DNA of 64,000 nucleotides from Stereum hirsutum FP-91666 SS1. Its lineage: Eukaryota > Basidiomycota > Agaricomycetes > Russulales > Stereaceae. The notes below the pieces were generated by a model that saw only the letters and a list, made by a program, of their open reading frames with translations, was not told the DNA's origin and ran no database searches. The stretch is from assembly GCF_000264905.1 (NCBI RefSeq), contig NW_006763134.1, positions 2,065,626 to 2,129,625 of the forward strand, written 5' to 3'. The translations under genes were made by a program, and so were the position numbers. Of the stretch, positions 48,683-61,138 are shown piece by piece (position 1 is the first letter of the stretch; the number at the start of each line of letters is the position of its first letter).

Positions 48683-51600
48683 TTAGGTATCGGAAGGTGA
48701 GGGTTGGGTTGAGCCGGGGGATGAAGAAGGACCCTGAGCGATGGTTATCTCATGATCAGGCTGTCCCCCAAAGGTCGTTCGAAAACTAGGACGCTGTTCG
48801 AGCACACGAGGGCGCAGATGAGGAGCTTCTACGGCAGCCATCGCTTCTCCCGCTGCCGCGAGAGGATCTTGGACAGTCTGGGTCTGCGTGGCAGGTGTGA
48901 AACCCGTTCCAAAGTAGGAATGAAGGAGAGAAACATGGGCAGGGCTGACAACGACCTGCTCCGGGGGAGAGGGGAAGTCCGAGAGGCCAGACATGCGGGA
49001 GTCGTGGCTACCTGTAGTCATGTAGCTTGAGCGCGCACCACTGCTAACGCCGGTGTTGGGTGGCGCGAGACTAGAAGAGGAGATGACACGAGAACCAGAG
49101 CTCGGAGCCTGGGAAGACTGATGTTTCTGGGAGGATTCGATCGGAGACGGCTGGGGATGGCCATGCCTTTCACCTTCGTTGTTCCCGGGCGCACCCTGGC
49201 CATCAGTGACAAATGACAGGTGGCCCGAGAAGCGATGGTCTGCGTATTGTGCGGGAGGAGTAGACAACTCCGCATCGACTGTGCCCACACGCATAGGGTC
49301 TAGAATTTCATCCAATAAGTTAGCAGACACGAGCGAATATCGACGGATAAATACTTACGAAGCCGGTCAAGACTATCCTCCTCCGGACTGTCAGCATCAA
49401 TCCTCTCCAGAAGCGAAGAGGCTCTGGAGGAACCGACATCTTCCGGGATGTTGATCGTCGGTGGCTTCGGCGCACCTCTCGAGTCCTGAGCTCTATGCAT
49501 CCTGAGAGGAAGCGTCGCAGCATTCATGGCCTCCGGCGAATCCACCCTCTGCATCGCGACACCAAGCGCATCCGTCGAGGGAAGAACTTGGCTTTGGTCG
49601 TCTTCTGGCCGTGAGCCGCGACTCCCATATCGCCTTCCCCACAGGTTCGACCCAGACATCGACGATTCCATTGACGGCCTCGTTTCCATTTGTAGTGCGA
49701 CGAACTCTTCGCTCAAGCCCCTCGTCATATTCAACACTCCACTTCCAGCTTGACTGCTCCTCGACATAGAGCTGACGGAGGCGGGAACGTTCCTGGGAGG
49801 TATGTTCGCAGAAGGGCCAGCCCCATGTTGTATAGGCGCTGGCATCGTCACGGTCTCTTCCTCTTCTTCCGCCTCGCCCGCACCTGCACCCTCTGCCGAA
49901 CGCTCGTGGTCAAGCTCAGATATTTCGTCCGCTGGTGTGTAGAATAAACCTCTGAACCTTTCAAGGTCCTCAACGCTGCTGAATGGCTTTGGTGAAAGCG
50001 GCGGTGATGAAGATCCGGTTGACACTCCAGGAGACGACCCGTTCGATCCGTGAAGCTGTTGCCGAAGAGCATGTTCGTCGGACGGCGAACCCGCGAATCC
50101 CCTAAATATGGATGGGTTGAGTGTCTCAGGAGGTGATGAAGCATACGTCTGCCCAGTTTGGCCAGAATTCATTGAAGCCTTGTTCCGCTGCAAGCGCTCC
50201 CTCCGATCTGGTGTCCCGAACATAGCAGCGGCATATGGATGCAGGTACGCGGACGAGGAAGCATCCATCTCACGACGATCTTCCTCCTCTTCGTCCTCCT
50301 CCCTGTCTTCCCGTCGAGGGGCCAAAATGACTGGCGCGGGCACCTCCAACGGATTGACGGCCATATTTGCCTGCGCCTGTTCGACACTATCCCCGAGCCC
50401 ACTATCAGCACTTCCCCTTCTCCTCAACACTCTGACCAACGTATCCCCGATGTCTAACGGCTCTCCATGACTGACCCTGTTCAGGCCTTTCGCGTACGCA
50501 TGACTCAAAGGTCGACTTGTGCTCGGACCAGCCATGGCGGCAGCGGGAGGTGGCGGTGGCGGAAGGATAAACTGCCCAGGCGCTAATGGCGAAGCACGGA
50601 TCTCGTCTAGTGAAACCTCTCTCACACGACCCGAGGATGGAACCTGCGCATACATCGACTCTCGCGGGTCCGAGTTATAGGCGCCGGATGCAGCTTGAGC
50701 GTAAGGATGTAGGATAACGTGGGGCGGAAGTCTATGTCGAGCTGATACAGAGCCGTTGCTAGCCGCATCGAGAGAGATCTTGCGTTGCCTGTCTAGTTCG
50801 TCAGGTGGTGCGTATTCAGACGGATGAGGACCAGCGTAGTCGGACCCTTTGGACTTTGTGCGCGTGTGTCGATGCTTCGACGTGTTCGCGGCAGCAGCAG
50901 GACGAGAGTAGGGATCTTCGTCATAGGAATTGGCAGCGGCCTGGGATGGTGAAGGGAATATCCCTGCTTGTGCGTACGGATGGCCAGGGAACGTGATGAC
51001 TTGTCTCACATCCTGTCCTCTCCCGAAGGCGCCTACCGCGCCTATCTCCTCTTCTGAAGACTCAGGAGGCGAGGACAACGCAATACCCATCGGTACCCCC
51101 TCTCCAGAGATGGTCATCCCAGACGGAACAGGGGAAGGCACCGGCATCTCCAACGTCTGTCCAGCCCCCGCCGTCGACATAAGCGCCAAAGCCGCAGACG
51201 CTGAGCCCTTCCCTCCACTCGAGCCGTTCAAGTTCGGCGGAATCGCAATCACCTCCCCGGGCACCGATGCTACCCTGGCATGTCCACGACCCTCGCGCTC
51301 AGCGCTCTCAGATAACCTCTCCTCTCTCATCTGCTCCTCCAAGTGCACGACCTTCGTCCCTCCATCTTTCCTCAATGTCCCATCACTCCTCAACAGCTCA
51401 CCTGCCAATATCGCGTCAGCACCTCCACCTGCCTTGAAATCCGGATGCGTCTCGAGCGGACTGAAGTCCTCCGCCGAGAAACACATCCCCGCTGCCGTCT
51501 TCAGCGCCGTCTTCCCCCAACTCTCGTTCCTCGAATGTCCTCTCGAATGTCCTTGCGTGCTCGTCGAATGCCCAGGGCCAGTCCCAGTGCCGTGACCTCC

Positions 51601-54600
51601 AGAGGTGGTGCTCTTCGCAGATTGCGACCTCCCGAGCGAACTCGCATTGTTCTTGCTCTGACTTCTCGAATGCGTGCCACTGGAAGAGGAGAACGTCCCC
51701 AGTTTCGAGAATGTCTGCATGCCTGCACTACCCTCCACAGGGGATAGCCTCACGTGAATAGTTGGTGGAACCCTCTGGCTGCCCAAAAGACTTCTCTCGG
51801 CAAGGAAATCGAACGCTTGGATGTGGACTGATTTCTGGGTGTTGCGGGAGTGGTGTTGAGGGGTGCGCACGTTGCTGGTAGACCGAGAGCGAGAACGGGA
51901 GAGAGTTCGGGTTCGTTTGTTTTGGAAGGAGCGGGAGGCTTGGGCTTGCCAGGCCTTGCGTTCTTTCTCTAGCTCGTCGCCATCCTTCAGGACTCTGAAC
52001 CGACAAAACGACCGTAAGTTACAACATGAAATTATGATGACGCATATAAAGGAAATAAATGAGGAGAGAAAACAAATCACGCACTGCGTCAGTGAAGGCA
52101 CAGGAGTCGGCAACGACAGATCATCCTGCGCAAAACTCCTTGGTCTCAGTGGCCTCAAGGTCGAATTAGTTTTTGTAGTCGCATTGGCGCCCAAGGTTGC
52201 TGTCGTAGCTGGCGTTGTCGCGTTCGTATTCGGGTCCACCCTCGGCACGATGACAGGCTCACCCATCCCCTGCATCCTCTCCACATTCCCAGTATCCCTA
52301 TGCCTCTGTCTCTCTCCAACTCCAGGCCCACTTCCACCATCCACGACCGGACCCAATCCAGCCACATCCAGATACTCCGAAGGCAATCTCGAAGGACCCG
52401 CAACCGGTTGCCCCGTCCCTCGCTCCCTCTCCTGCGCCGATCTCGGATTCACATTTGCCATAACCAGAGGCCCAGACGCAGACAACGAAGGCGTCGAAAG
52501 GTTCAAGGCAGACTTCGACTTCGGTATCCTCCTACCCAAACTCGAGCCCAACCTCCCACTCATCGCCAGCGGCGCCTCTCTCGCCGTCGTCAAGCCTGCC
52601 CTCTCCCCGGCGCTAGAATATTCAGGTTTCCAAGACACGATCGGCGAGCCTGGTGGACTGATGACGAGGCCACTGTGTCCGTTCCCGTCGTCGTCTACGT
52701 GGACTGCGAAGCGAGGTCTGGGGAATAAAAGGGCATCGCACCATGTCTCCGGGCTTAACCATCGTTGCCGTCTCTTCTGCGCTTGTGCATTGCCGCTACC
52801 GCCACCACCAGGCCCTGCTTGAGTGGTGATAATCGGCGGGGGCATTCCACCGGAAGTAGCCATCGCACTAGACGGCTGAATCGGCTGCGGCTGTTTCGTG
52901 AATCCACGGAGGTTGGGTGTAGATATAGCTTTGAGAAGCGAATACCGGACGGAAGGCTTGAAGTTCGGCTGCTGGGGATTGGAATGGGTGCCATGATGTG
53001 AACTTTGGGTCGGGTCATATCGCTGTTGAGATTGTGAATGCGGATAGTTGTGATTCTGGGACGATGGGATATAATGTTGGCTGTACTGATTATTTGGGTT
53101 GGAGCTGGTCATAGGATAGGAGGGATTGGCCTTAGGAGAGTTGTTGTTGTGACCTGTAGGAGTAGGAGACTGCGGGATCTCAGGCGGCGCCCTCGGGCTC
53201 TCGAACAACGAAGGTTCGCCCTGACCCGGTACCTTCCCCTTCTCCCTATCCCTCTCCCGATCGACGAACCCGGCATTGACGAAGGGCGAGAGCGGGATCG
53301 GTGAAACACTATAAATCGTACTCGTCGGTATCCTCGGGGGCTCCAAATTCCTCCTCCCCGTCCCTGTCCCCGTCCCCGCTCCTCTCTCCCTCTGCCTCCT
53401 CTCCTCTCGTTCTCTTTCCTCCCTCGCTTCCCTCTCCACATCATACTCAAACTCACCCTCCTGCGCCTGATTCGGCGACGGCGAATGCGAGGGCGAAAAC
53501 GCATAGGCATATGGATGCGGTGAACTCGTCTGCGAAAACGATGGTTCAAATAACGGCGACTCCGAGCCTCCCGACCTGCTCCTAATAGACCTCGGCGACG
53601 CGGACGCAGACATCGGCTGGCCAGTCTGGACGTTCACGAACTGCGGGGCGTCGATTTCAGGCGAAGGGATAAGCGTGGAGTAATACGACGCTATGTAGTC
53701 TTCGTCGACATTCGCGCTCGTGATGGTGTCGGTATTACGAGCCGTCGTGCCCGACAGGATTGCATTCCCGGTGTAGCTGGGCACGCCACCGACATCACCC
53801 TCTCCCATCGTACTCGCCCTCGTCCGCAATCCCTGCCTTCCACCCGTCGCCCGTCTCTGCAGCAACCTCGAAGCCGGCGACGTTGGCCTACCCTTCGACG
53901 GGGATGTATTTCTGTAGGCGTCGGTAGAGGGCTGATATGATGAACTTTGTGCGCGTTGTCTTCCCCCCGCTCCGAACAGACCCGCAAGACTGATCCTATT
54001 GCCTCCAGTCCCAGACGATGTACCGGCCGGTTGAGGATTATATGGGAGCCCATGGTGAGTGGAAAACCTCTGAACTGGTATTGGCGATTCGCCAACTCCG
54101 CCTCCGCTTGGTGAAGGCGAGAAACCGGTACCAGTAGTACCAGCATAGGCATGGACAGGAACAGGAGGTGGAATGGCTCCACTCCTCCTGAACGGGTCGA
54201 CCGTCCCAGATGCGGAGGACATAGTCCCCTGAGTCGACACCTCCGAATACGCTCTCGTTCTGATCCCTCCACTCCCGTACCCGTTTCCGTTTCCATGTCC
54301 ACTACCGCTCCCACTTGCTCGACCCGATCCGGATGCGCCGCTGAGATGAGGATTCGAAGTTCGGCCGAGCGTGGCGCTCGTGAGTGGGAGGGCGGGGGAG
54401 TACGCTGCAGTAGCCCCTTGGGAGGAGCGGGAGTGTGGGTATGAGTAGGGAAAGGTGTTGAGCTCGTCTTCGCTTCTGTTCCCTGCTAGATAGGTATCAG
54501 TTCCAGTCGATGCCAGGTGATTAGGAGGCCGAGTCTCGATGGGGCCGTTATACGGCGTGTACCATTCCGAGCTGTCGTTCTCGTGGTGCGTCTGTGTACT

Positions 54601-54774
54601 GTGGAGTGTGGAGTTATGCTGGTGTTGATTACTCTGGAGTGCGTTAGGACTGTGAGTGGGACTAGGTGAGGCAGAGGCGGAAGGTCGACGAGAACGCGAA
54701 GAACCGAAGAAGCGAGGGAAACGAGAGGAGGTAGTCGTTGGAGGGGCGGATGCCGATTGGATTTTGGTTGTCAT
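48683..54774 (-). CDS. Very long Ser/Pro-rich intrinsically disordered protein
   Basis: About 2,000 residues in three exons: roughly 54774-52091, 52013-49363 and 49302-48683. The start MTTKIQSASAPPTTTSSRFP at 54774 is preferred over an upstream in-frame ATG at 54927 because the leader lacks the later composition bias. Almost all of it is low-complexity Ser, Pro, Gly, Arg and Gln. Ordered-looking islands are YSLLKAISTPNLRGF (about 52900-52945), RRQRWLSPETWCDALLFPRP (about 52720-52780), DELEKERKAWQAQ (about 51970) and VEDLERFRGLFYTPADEISE with LDHE (about 49910-49975). A motif HPYA-x-A occurs four times. I recognise it only as a basidiomycete-type conserved hypothetical; the islands suggest a scaffold with short interaction motifs. 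Function unknown. Confidence 0.8.
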
Positions 54775-57700
54775 CAGAGGGGATGGTGAGAAGAGGGGAG
54801 GAGTATTGAACGTCGAAGCTAGGGCAAGAGATTTTCCTATATGATAGATGCAACGAGCGGAAATGTGAGTGGACGCTGAGTAAGGGCTCGAACTAGACGC
54901 GAGTGTTATAGAAGGTGCGTTGTTCAATGCATGCCAAACATAGAACGGACAGATTTATGTTCGGAGAACACGAAGTTGGTTGGCTGTCCAGCACGGATGC
55001 ATCGCAACCCGCCCTCCGGGAGAGGGCATCGAATCCGCATCCGATGAAAGTGTGCAGGACTTTTTGTGAAGATGAATTGGTAGGTAAACAAATTCATCAG
55101 ACGCATTTCTAGAAGAGACGCGTCGCTTAACTTCACGACTTCTTCATTCGTCTCCAAGCACGACTGTCACAGACGTCACCAAGTCAGGAAAGCTAGAGCT
55201 AGAAAACTCTGGGTAGGTATGTTCAAGATTTGAATGGAGGAGCCTGTCTGCGAGAGCGCTCATGCGAGGAAGAAGATAGTGACGAGGCGATGCGTGGATC
55301 TGCGCACTGCCATCGGGACGGTTCATGACCGTTGGGTTGCACTCTCCGGAGCGTAACTACATGATGCGAAATTCCGATATGCGTATACAGCCCCAGTTCG
55401 TATACCTGCACTCAACCAAACGCAGGTGATTGACCAAATGGTCACCGATATGCTCATAGTCAACGCCCATGGGCTTGTGATACATCTCAAAACCCATGAT
55501 GATTCTTCTCTCACGATATACGAACTGTTAGCCACAGCCGCGTCGAACACCATTCCGTTCTCCTATTGACCCAGATAAAAGAGAAAACTCACAGGTCTAT
55601 AAAACAGAGCACCAGGCAGACAACAAGCTCCCGTTGAAAACTTCCTCTGTTCAACCCTGACCAACAGCTGGCCCCCACAAAACCCGAAGAGAAGAAAGAA
55701 CCAGCCTGTTCAGCTTCTCTCCCCCCATTAACGAAGGATGCTGAATCATGCTCACCGATGACGAGAGCGAGCAATATTATAGGATATATTTATTAAAGAG
55801 TGACTAACAAAGCATGAGAGCGACGGTGGCGACGACGATGAGGAAGGAGGACGACGACGACGAAGGAGGGAAGGCGACGGCAACAACAGAGCTCGGTTTT
55901 CGACTCCACTTTCTCCCTGATCGGGCCTGGACCACCGTGGGAACGCAGGCGAAATATCGCGCTTCCCCATCCGGATGGCGCGCGCTTCGGTTCCCTGAAC
56001 GGAAGATTCTTTTCTGAGCCATGTCTTTCCTCATCTTCGCTTTCTCTCGGCTGTGCTTCGCTTTGACCCCACGTAGCTGCAGCACAGTATCCACAATTTG
56101 TGAATATAAATGCAGATTTTATTCGCCTGCCGCCAGAAATAAGCGTTTAGAGGAAACAGCCAAAACGGGGAATGACAGGATTGGAAATGTCCCAGGAACT
56201 ACGCCTCCACGTGGGACAGGCTTCCACGCGTGCCCCTTCCGCTCTCCGAGCTCTCATGATGTCATGTCCGTACACGACGTCCACAATCCATTTTTGGTCC
56301 ATTCCTCCTTATGCGACGTCGCTCTCAACGTCGGTCAGACCAGGGACAAAACTAAAATGCTTTCATGAGAGCGTTCACAGAGTCTGATTCAAGAGAAACT
56401 TCAAGAACAACATATACATCAACATCTGCATCATGTTCGAATCAACACCATCTTTGTTGAAGATCTAGGTACTCACCACCTCCACTGGCAGTCTGCTCAA
56501 GATCACGATCTTGTTCTAACATATTGTTCTCAGATTCCATCATTCAAAGCCAACAGACCCAGGAACAACATGAGACTGTCGCCCCTTCAACTTGCCCTTC
56601 TCCGCAACAATCAAACCGAGCCATCGCATCACCAACAAAGTCCCAGTGGCGCTCGTTCAACATTGGCTCCAAACGCTCGCGACCATCACACCGCACGAGG
56701 CTCCCAACACTCCAACATCCCTAATTCGAACGATACTGCCACTGACCAGCGATGTTTTCGTCCCGATTCGGACTCGGACCTTCTCTTGTTGATGTTGATT
56801 CAGATGAAAGAGCGCGGACACAATCCTAAGTCGTGATACAAAGCGCCCGGAACAGTCGAGCCTCTAGCTCCTGTGGGTCCGAGACGGGAGCTATTCGGGG
56901 CCGTGATGTGTTCTGCGAAGGCGGGTAGGCGCATGCGGTGTCAGTGTGCGTCTAGAAAGAGCTCCAGAAGAGATAGCGAGCCTCATGGGAAGAGTCGAAG
57001 ATGCAGTGTAGTTTTGCTTCGAGAATGGATAGCAATGTTACGACGAGCGTCACGGAGAAGTAGAACACGACACCGAAAGAAGAGGGACTTCATCAAGGTG
57101 AGAAGACAATGGGTGGTGCTTGTGAGAGTCGAAGATGAGAGGTTGGCTGGGTGAGAAATGAAGCTGGGAGAACTTGAAGAAGACGTCGTGGCGTGGCACT
57201 CGTTGAAGGGAAAAATGGCTTGGGTAGGAAGACAGAACCAGAGCGGAGATATAGTGCATCCCACAAGATGTTCCTTTGGACTGTTTGTGCTGACGTTCCT
57301 GGCCAGCGAACTAACAATTCAGAGGAGCAAAGATACTCGCAAGAACATTCAGAACTTCCGATAGAAGCTTGCTCGAAGATGCCTATGATGGTCGTCGGAC
57401 AAGACTGCCAAAAGACTGCCAAAGATATGTAACATGCCCAAGACATCGATTTGCAGCTTTCTAGAAGATATAAGCAGCGAGCAGCGAGACATGGTAGGGA
57501 CAGTGATAAAAGAAGAAGGAAAGGAAAGAGCGACGGGAGTGAAAGAACGAACGCGGGGTTGGGAAAGTGCGTGGGAAATGCTCCGGACGAAGCCGGACGC
57601 GTCTGCTCTTTGCGAACTCGTTGTCTTTCTTTCTCGTTCCACCGCTCGGTCCAGGTTCTCTCGTTCGTAACCGACATGCTATGGAATTAGACACTTGATG

Positions 57701-57861
57701 CCTAGACCAGCGCGCTATTCAGACTTGGCTACAGATCCTCATTCTTTGCCCCCTAAGCGAACTCGAACCGTGACAAGCCGTGGCCCGCTAGTACATAACG
57801 ACATCCTGTTACTCCAACCATCTCTACACCAACTATCCCTGCCTCACGATCTCACATCACC
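54775..57861. other. 3.1-kb intergenic region
   Basis: Contains the upstream region of the Ser-rich gene and of small-protein copy 1. The minus frame 55804-56094 has a basic middle and hydrophobic end but nothing recognisable. Purine-rich tracts occur at 57000-57200 and 57490-57560. No RNA gene seen. Confidence 0.45.
57758..57780 (+). promoter_or_regulatory. 23-bp conserved upstream element, copy 1
   Basis: The element CGAACT[CT]GAACCGTGACA followed by AGCCG ends 81 bp before the ATG at 57862. It is identical to the element upstream of copy 2 and differs by one base from that of copy 3, while flanking sequence differs. Confidence 0.75.
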
Positions 57862-58350
57862 ATGTCGCGTCGGAGGAGTGACCTTGTCTTCGGTTTCCTA
57901 GCCAACGAAGTGTGGCTCCTGGAACGAGCAAAAGCCTACGGCATCGTCACCGATCTTCCACCAAATGCAATAGAATCATATAAATCCAAGAATTATACCG
58001 ACGCAGACCTCGCCGAGTGCCAGTGGTACCATCGCTCGCTGGCCATGCTCAACTACGTCAGACAGGAGATCATCCTGGCGGTCGCGATACCTGATCTCGA
58101 GCTACGGGCAGTCTGGGTCGGGGAAGACGCGTGCCTTCGGTGTTTCTCGTTACCGCTCGAATACGCGTCCAAGCGCTCTCGCACCCCGGAGATGGTTGAG
58201 CAGATGAAGCTACTCGCGAAGCTCATCGAGACTAAGTTCCCGCCGTCGTTGTTTTGTGCCGTCTCTGCGCCACTCCCGCCCGACATGAAAGGCCACAAGA
58301 TTCCCCCGCAGCTCGCCAATCACCGTATCAAGGATCTACCAAGTTTCTAG
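57862..58350 (+). CDS. Small tandem-family protein, copy 1 (162 aa)
   Basis: Single uninterrupted exon. I do not recognise the family. Shared features of the three copies are RSDLVFGFLANEV near the N-terminus, a YTDADLAECQW segment, VAIPDLELRAVWVGEDACLR, a C-L-R-C-F cysteine pair (C-I-x-C-F in the other two copies), SLPLEYASKRSRTPEMVEQM and a C-terminus ending in LANHRIKDLPSF. No signal peptide or membrane helix; mixed alpha/beta composition, so probably a small soluble protein. Copy 1 is the most divergent: it ends PSF rather than PF and lacks the dyad upstream of the 23-bp element. Confidence 0.75.
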   Translation: MSRRRSDLVFGFLANEVWLLERAKAYGIVTDLPPNAIESYKSKNYTDADLAECQWYHRSLAMLNYVRQEIILAVAIPDLELRAVWVGEDACLRCFSLPLEYASKRSRTPEMVEQMKLLAKLIETKFPPSLFCAVSAPLPPDMKGHKIPPQLANHRIKDLPSF

Positions 58351-58408
58351 GTTCGTATTAGTCCTTCAATGGATCTGTTGTTATGCCGCTGACCCGCTTC
58401 GTGCACAG
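58351..58408 (+). other. Putative 3'-UTR intron of copy 1
   Basis: GTTCGT immediately after the TAG stop, a CTGAC branch-type sequence and ACAG acceptor. The same arrangement occurs in copies 2 and 3. Confidence 0.55.
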
Positions 58409-58559
58409 ACTCCCATTGCTCGGGCTTGTCTTAAACTTCATTTCAAAACTTCTCCCGCCTCGTTCGTGTTGCCGTGTCGTCGTTCATGCACTATCGTACT
58501 GTTCATCTGTACTTTATACTAAACCTTTCCGTCTGATGCCATCATGTCGAACGTTCCTT

Positions 58560-58812
58560 GCGATCGTAGCAAGCAACGAGGCTCGCTGCTTGAGGTTGTT
58601 GCGGTAGTACTTATCGTGGGTGAGTGGACCTAGTACAAGATGGCCTGCGTCTAGAATTGTCATATGAGTTAATCGAAGATCTTTTAAGAAAGGAAAGCTG
58701 CCTTCTGTTTATTATTCGGACACTGGGGTTTTCTCCGTCTATAGGCCACGACTGCGACAGAAACGGGCCACAAAGGGTGTGATTATGTCACGGCGTGTGA
58801 CACTTGTGCACG
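58560..58812 (+). repeat. Upstream repeat, arm 1 of an inverted pair
   Basis: About 250 bp upstream of copy 2. It matches, in reverse complement, about 63028-63262. Shared landmarks include TGGCCTGC-x-TCTAGAATTG, ATAGGCCACGACTGCGAC and ACAGAAACGGGC, then a GTCAC...GTGAC dyad. The region upstream of copy 3 (about 61740-61900) is a more diverged third version in direct orientation. Confidence 0.75.
58786..58802. promoter_or_regulatory. TGTCAC-N5-GTGACA dyad upstream of copy 2
   Basis: Inverted half-sites, ending 18 bp before the 23-bp element. Copy 3 has the related TGTTACACGTGACA (61883-61896), also ending 18 bp before its element. Confidence 0.6.
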
Positions 58813-58820
58813 TCCTCACG

Positions 58821-58843
58821 CGAACTCGAACCGTGACAAGCCG
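58821..58843 (+). promoter_or_regulatory. 23-bp conserved upstream element, copy 2
   Basis: Identical to the copy 1 element. It ends 81 bp before the ATG at 58925. Confidence 0.75.
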
Positions 58844-58924
58844 CTCTCTTTCTCTGCCTACGACGTCAACTGTCTCTGCCTCAATCACCCCTCATAACTC
58901 CTCTCCAACCCACTTCACTTCACC

Positions 58925-59410
58925 ATGTCGCGCCAAAGGAGTGACCTTGTCTTCGGCTTCCTTGCTAACGAAGTGGAGCTCATGGAACGAGCGAAAGCTC
59001 ACGGCTTCGTCGCCGACCTTTCACTTGACGCTATTGAACGGTATAAAGCCAGAAAATATACCGACGCAGAGATCGCGCAATGCCAGTGGTTCAGACGAGC
59101 TGGGGCCATGCTCACTTACGTCAAGCGGGAGATCTCCCCAAGAGTCGCAATTCCTGACCTTGAGCTTCGGGGAGTTTGGGTTGGCGACGACTTGTGTATC
59201 CACTGTTTCTCATTGCCGCTCAGATATGCAAGCAAGCGCTATCGTACCCCGGAGATAGTGGCACAGATTAAGCTACTCGCGAAGCTCATCGAGACCGAGT
59301 TCCCGCCATCGTTATATCGTGCTGTCTCGGCGGAAGTCCCGAATGACTTGAAGGGACAGAAGCTTCCCCCAGCGCTGGCCAACTATCGCATCGAGGATTT
59401 GCCGTTCTAG
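58925..59410 (+). CDS. Small tandem-family protein, copy 2 (161 aa)
   Basis: Single exon. MSRQRSDLVFGFLANEVELM; then YTDAEIAQCQWF, VAIPDLELRGVWVGDDLCIH with the C-I-H-C-F pair, SLPLRYASKRYRTPEIVAQI, KLLAKLIETEFPPSLYRAVS, and the end ANYRIEDLPF. It replaces the Cys of copies 1 and 3 in the SLFCAVSA segment with Arg. Family unknown. By conserved upstream and downstream flanks it pairs more closely with copy 3 than with copy 1. Confidence 0.8.
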   Translation: MSRQRSDLVFGFLANEVELMERAKAHGFVADLSLDAIERYKARKYTDAEIAQCQWFRRAGAMLTYVKREISPRVAIPDLELRGVWVGDDLCIHCFSLPLRYASKRYRTPEIVAQIKLLAKLIETEFPPSLYRAVSAEVPNDLKGQKLPPALANYRIEDLPF

Positions 59411-59477
59411 GTCCGTCTCATTCCTGTATCTCTATCATTTCTTTTATTGTTCTGACACTCGTCTGTTTTGTGGGCAG
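59411..59477 (+). other. Putative 3'-UTR intron of copy 2
   Basis: GTCCGT starts at the base after TAG; CTGAC branch-type sequence; GGCAG acceptor. The following GTTCTTCTTCCT matches the base after the copy 3 intron. Confidence 0.6.
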
Positions 59478-59616
59478 GTTCTTCTTCCTTGGACTTGTCT
59501 GGTCCCTTTCCCCAAACCTCTCCTACACCGGCGTCCGTGTATCATGTTGTCATCCCTCCTCTGTTATGATCAGTCTATACTCCATATATTCACAAGCTTT
59601 CCATGGCGTCGAACTT

Positions 59617-61138
59617 TTATATATTATGTTGTTGATCCTCAACATACCTTGCCCCGTTTGACTGAAAATAATGGGCATCATTTCGAACAAGTTGAATATT
59701 GAACAGAATCGCCAAAAACACGAGCAGAGTGGCACACCACGAACAATAGTAGCGGCCACAAAAAATTGATAAGGTGAAAGAGAGATAATATGCAAACACA
59801 CGAAACGAAAAAGAGAGAATCTGAAGCGCGGCCTCTGCCTCTGCCTCCTCCTTCAATTCACGTACCACTTTCACCACCTTAACCCAATGAGCCTCAGACT
59901 CTTCACTCCCCAAGACAAGTTCTTTCGACCATACGATGTCACGCTCAACGTCGGCCATCTCCCCTCCGTTCTTGTCTCTAGTCTTCTCGGTCTTGGACTT
60001 CTGGAGGATGGCCCATTTCCAAATATCGCCCGAAGATGCAACAGCTACCAACCGTGTGACGTTCGGCATGTCGAAGCAGTAACGAGCTTGTTCCATAACT
60101 TGCTCAATTGATTTGACGAGGGCGGCAGCTATGTCACGGGCGGCAGTTGCATGGCGCTTGGCTTCCAGCAATAGGAGTACGCGAGCAAGGCCTAGATGAT
60201 TTCCAGGGCTCATGGAGCTCGATGGTCGGTCGCCTTGTGTCCCACGGCTGAGGTTTTCGAGAAACCTGGCGAGCTCTTCGCTCATAGTCATGTCGTTCTC
60301 CTCCTGTGGGGAGCGGTAAACGTCGGGTGGAGGGGCGTTATCAGCGTCGAAAACATCGCTCATGTTGCCCCCCTGGAGCGTAAGAACGGCGAAGTCGGCG
60401 ACTAGCGAGTTGTCACCTCGCTCGCGGACGATGACGGGATGGGAAACATCGAAAGTTTGTGCAGTCAAATGCGACGTGTCGAGTGCGTTCTCTGATTGGA
60501 TGGCATGAAAGAAAGTCTGCTTAGTCAGAAGCGAGGTAAGTATGGAGTGAAAATAGCTGACCATTCCTCGCAAGCTGCAAGTTTGCCTCGCCCGCAAGCC
60601 TCATGTCCTCGAGATGTTCCTCTGATGGCTCGACAGGTGGAACTTCGTCGATAGAGAGGTTGAAGAAGTTATCGTCGTCAAACTCGCTCACATCGCCAGA
60701 TACAGAGGAATCGGACAGAATGGGAAGGAAGTGAGGCTGGTCAGCCGACGATGTAAACTGTACCTCATCCAGGACAGATGCGCGCCAGTTCGTGACTGCT
60801 TTCTTTCCCAAGTCGTCCAGCGTTTTGTGAGAACCGCCGTCCCTCAGTCTCCACAGCGGATATTGCGGTATGACGTGGAGATCAATAGAACGAAACCAAA
60901 AATCTGCGGTAGTGTCCCATGGGCCGTACCATAAGAGCTCGCGATCTCCAACGTTGGCGACGAGGTCTTTGCAAAATGTTACTTCCTGGGAGAGATTGTA
61001 ACGGTATCGTTGATAACTCTGGTAGCGGAGCAGGGTGACAAAAGCTGGCAGAAGCTGGTTCGTAGTAGGATCATCCAAGACATGCTCGAAAAGGGCTCTG
61101 AACTGGGCAAGTTGACTAGGGAAGGGGGTGCGGAACAT
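59617..61138 (-). CDS. PD-(D/E)XK nuclease-fold-like protein
   Basis: The ATG at 61138 opens MFRTPFPSQLAQFRALFEHV. The N-terminal part (RYQSYQRYRYNLSQEVTFCK, LLWYGPWDTTADFWF, AVTNWRASVLDEVQF) resembles a helical region seen in expanded Agaricomycete families. An intron at about 60500-60560 separates this from the second part, where VADFAVLTL (about 60390-60415) and LLLLEAKRH (about 60150-60180) give a D...E-x-K pattern. These are followed by an amphipathic helix with EQVMEQARYCF and a terminal strand-like DIWKWAIL. This order fits the PD-(D/E)XK core. After about 59820 the frame continues in a hydrophobic, AT-rich tail that may be a real membrane segment or a mis-modelled end. TATATAAG in the promoter at 61186-61193. 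It lies antisense between array copies 2 and 3. Nuclease activity is not proven. Confidence 0.6.

Noticed and set aside
51863..52822. Plus-strand open frame of 319 codons
   Set aside because: Antisense to the Ser-rich protein and spanning its intron; no conserved features.
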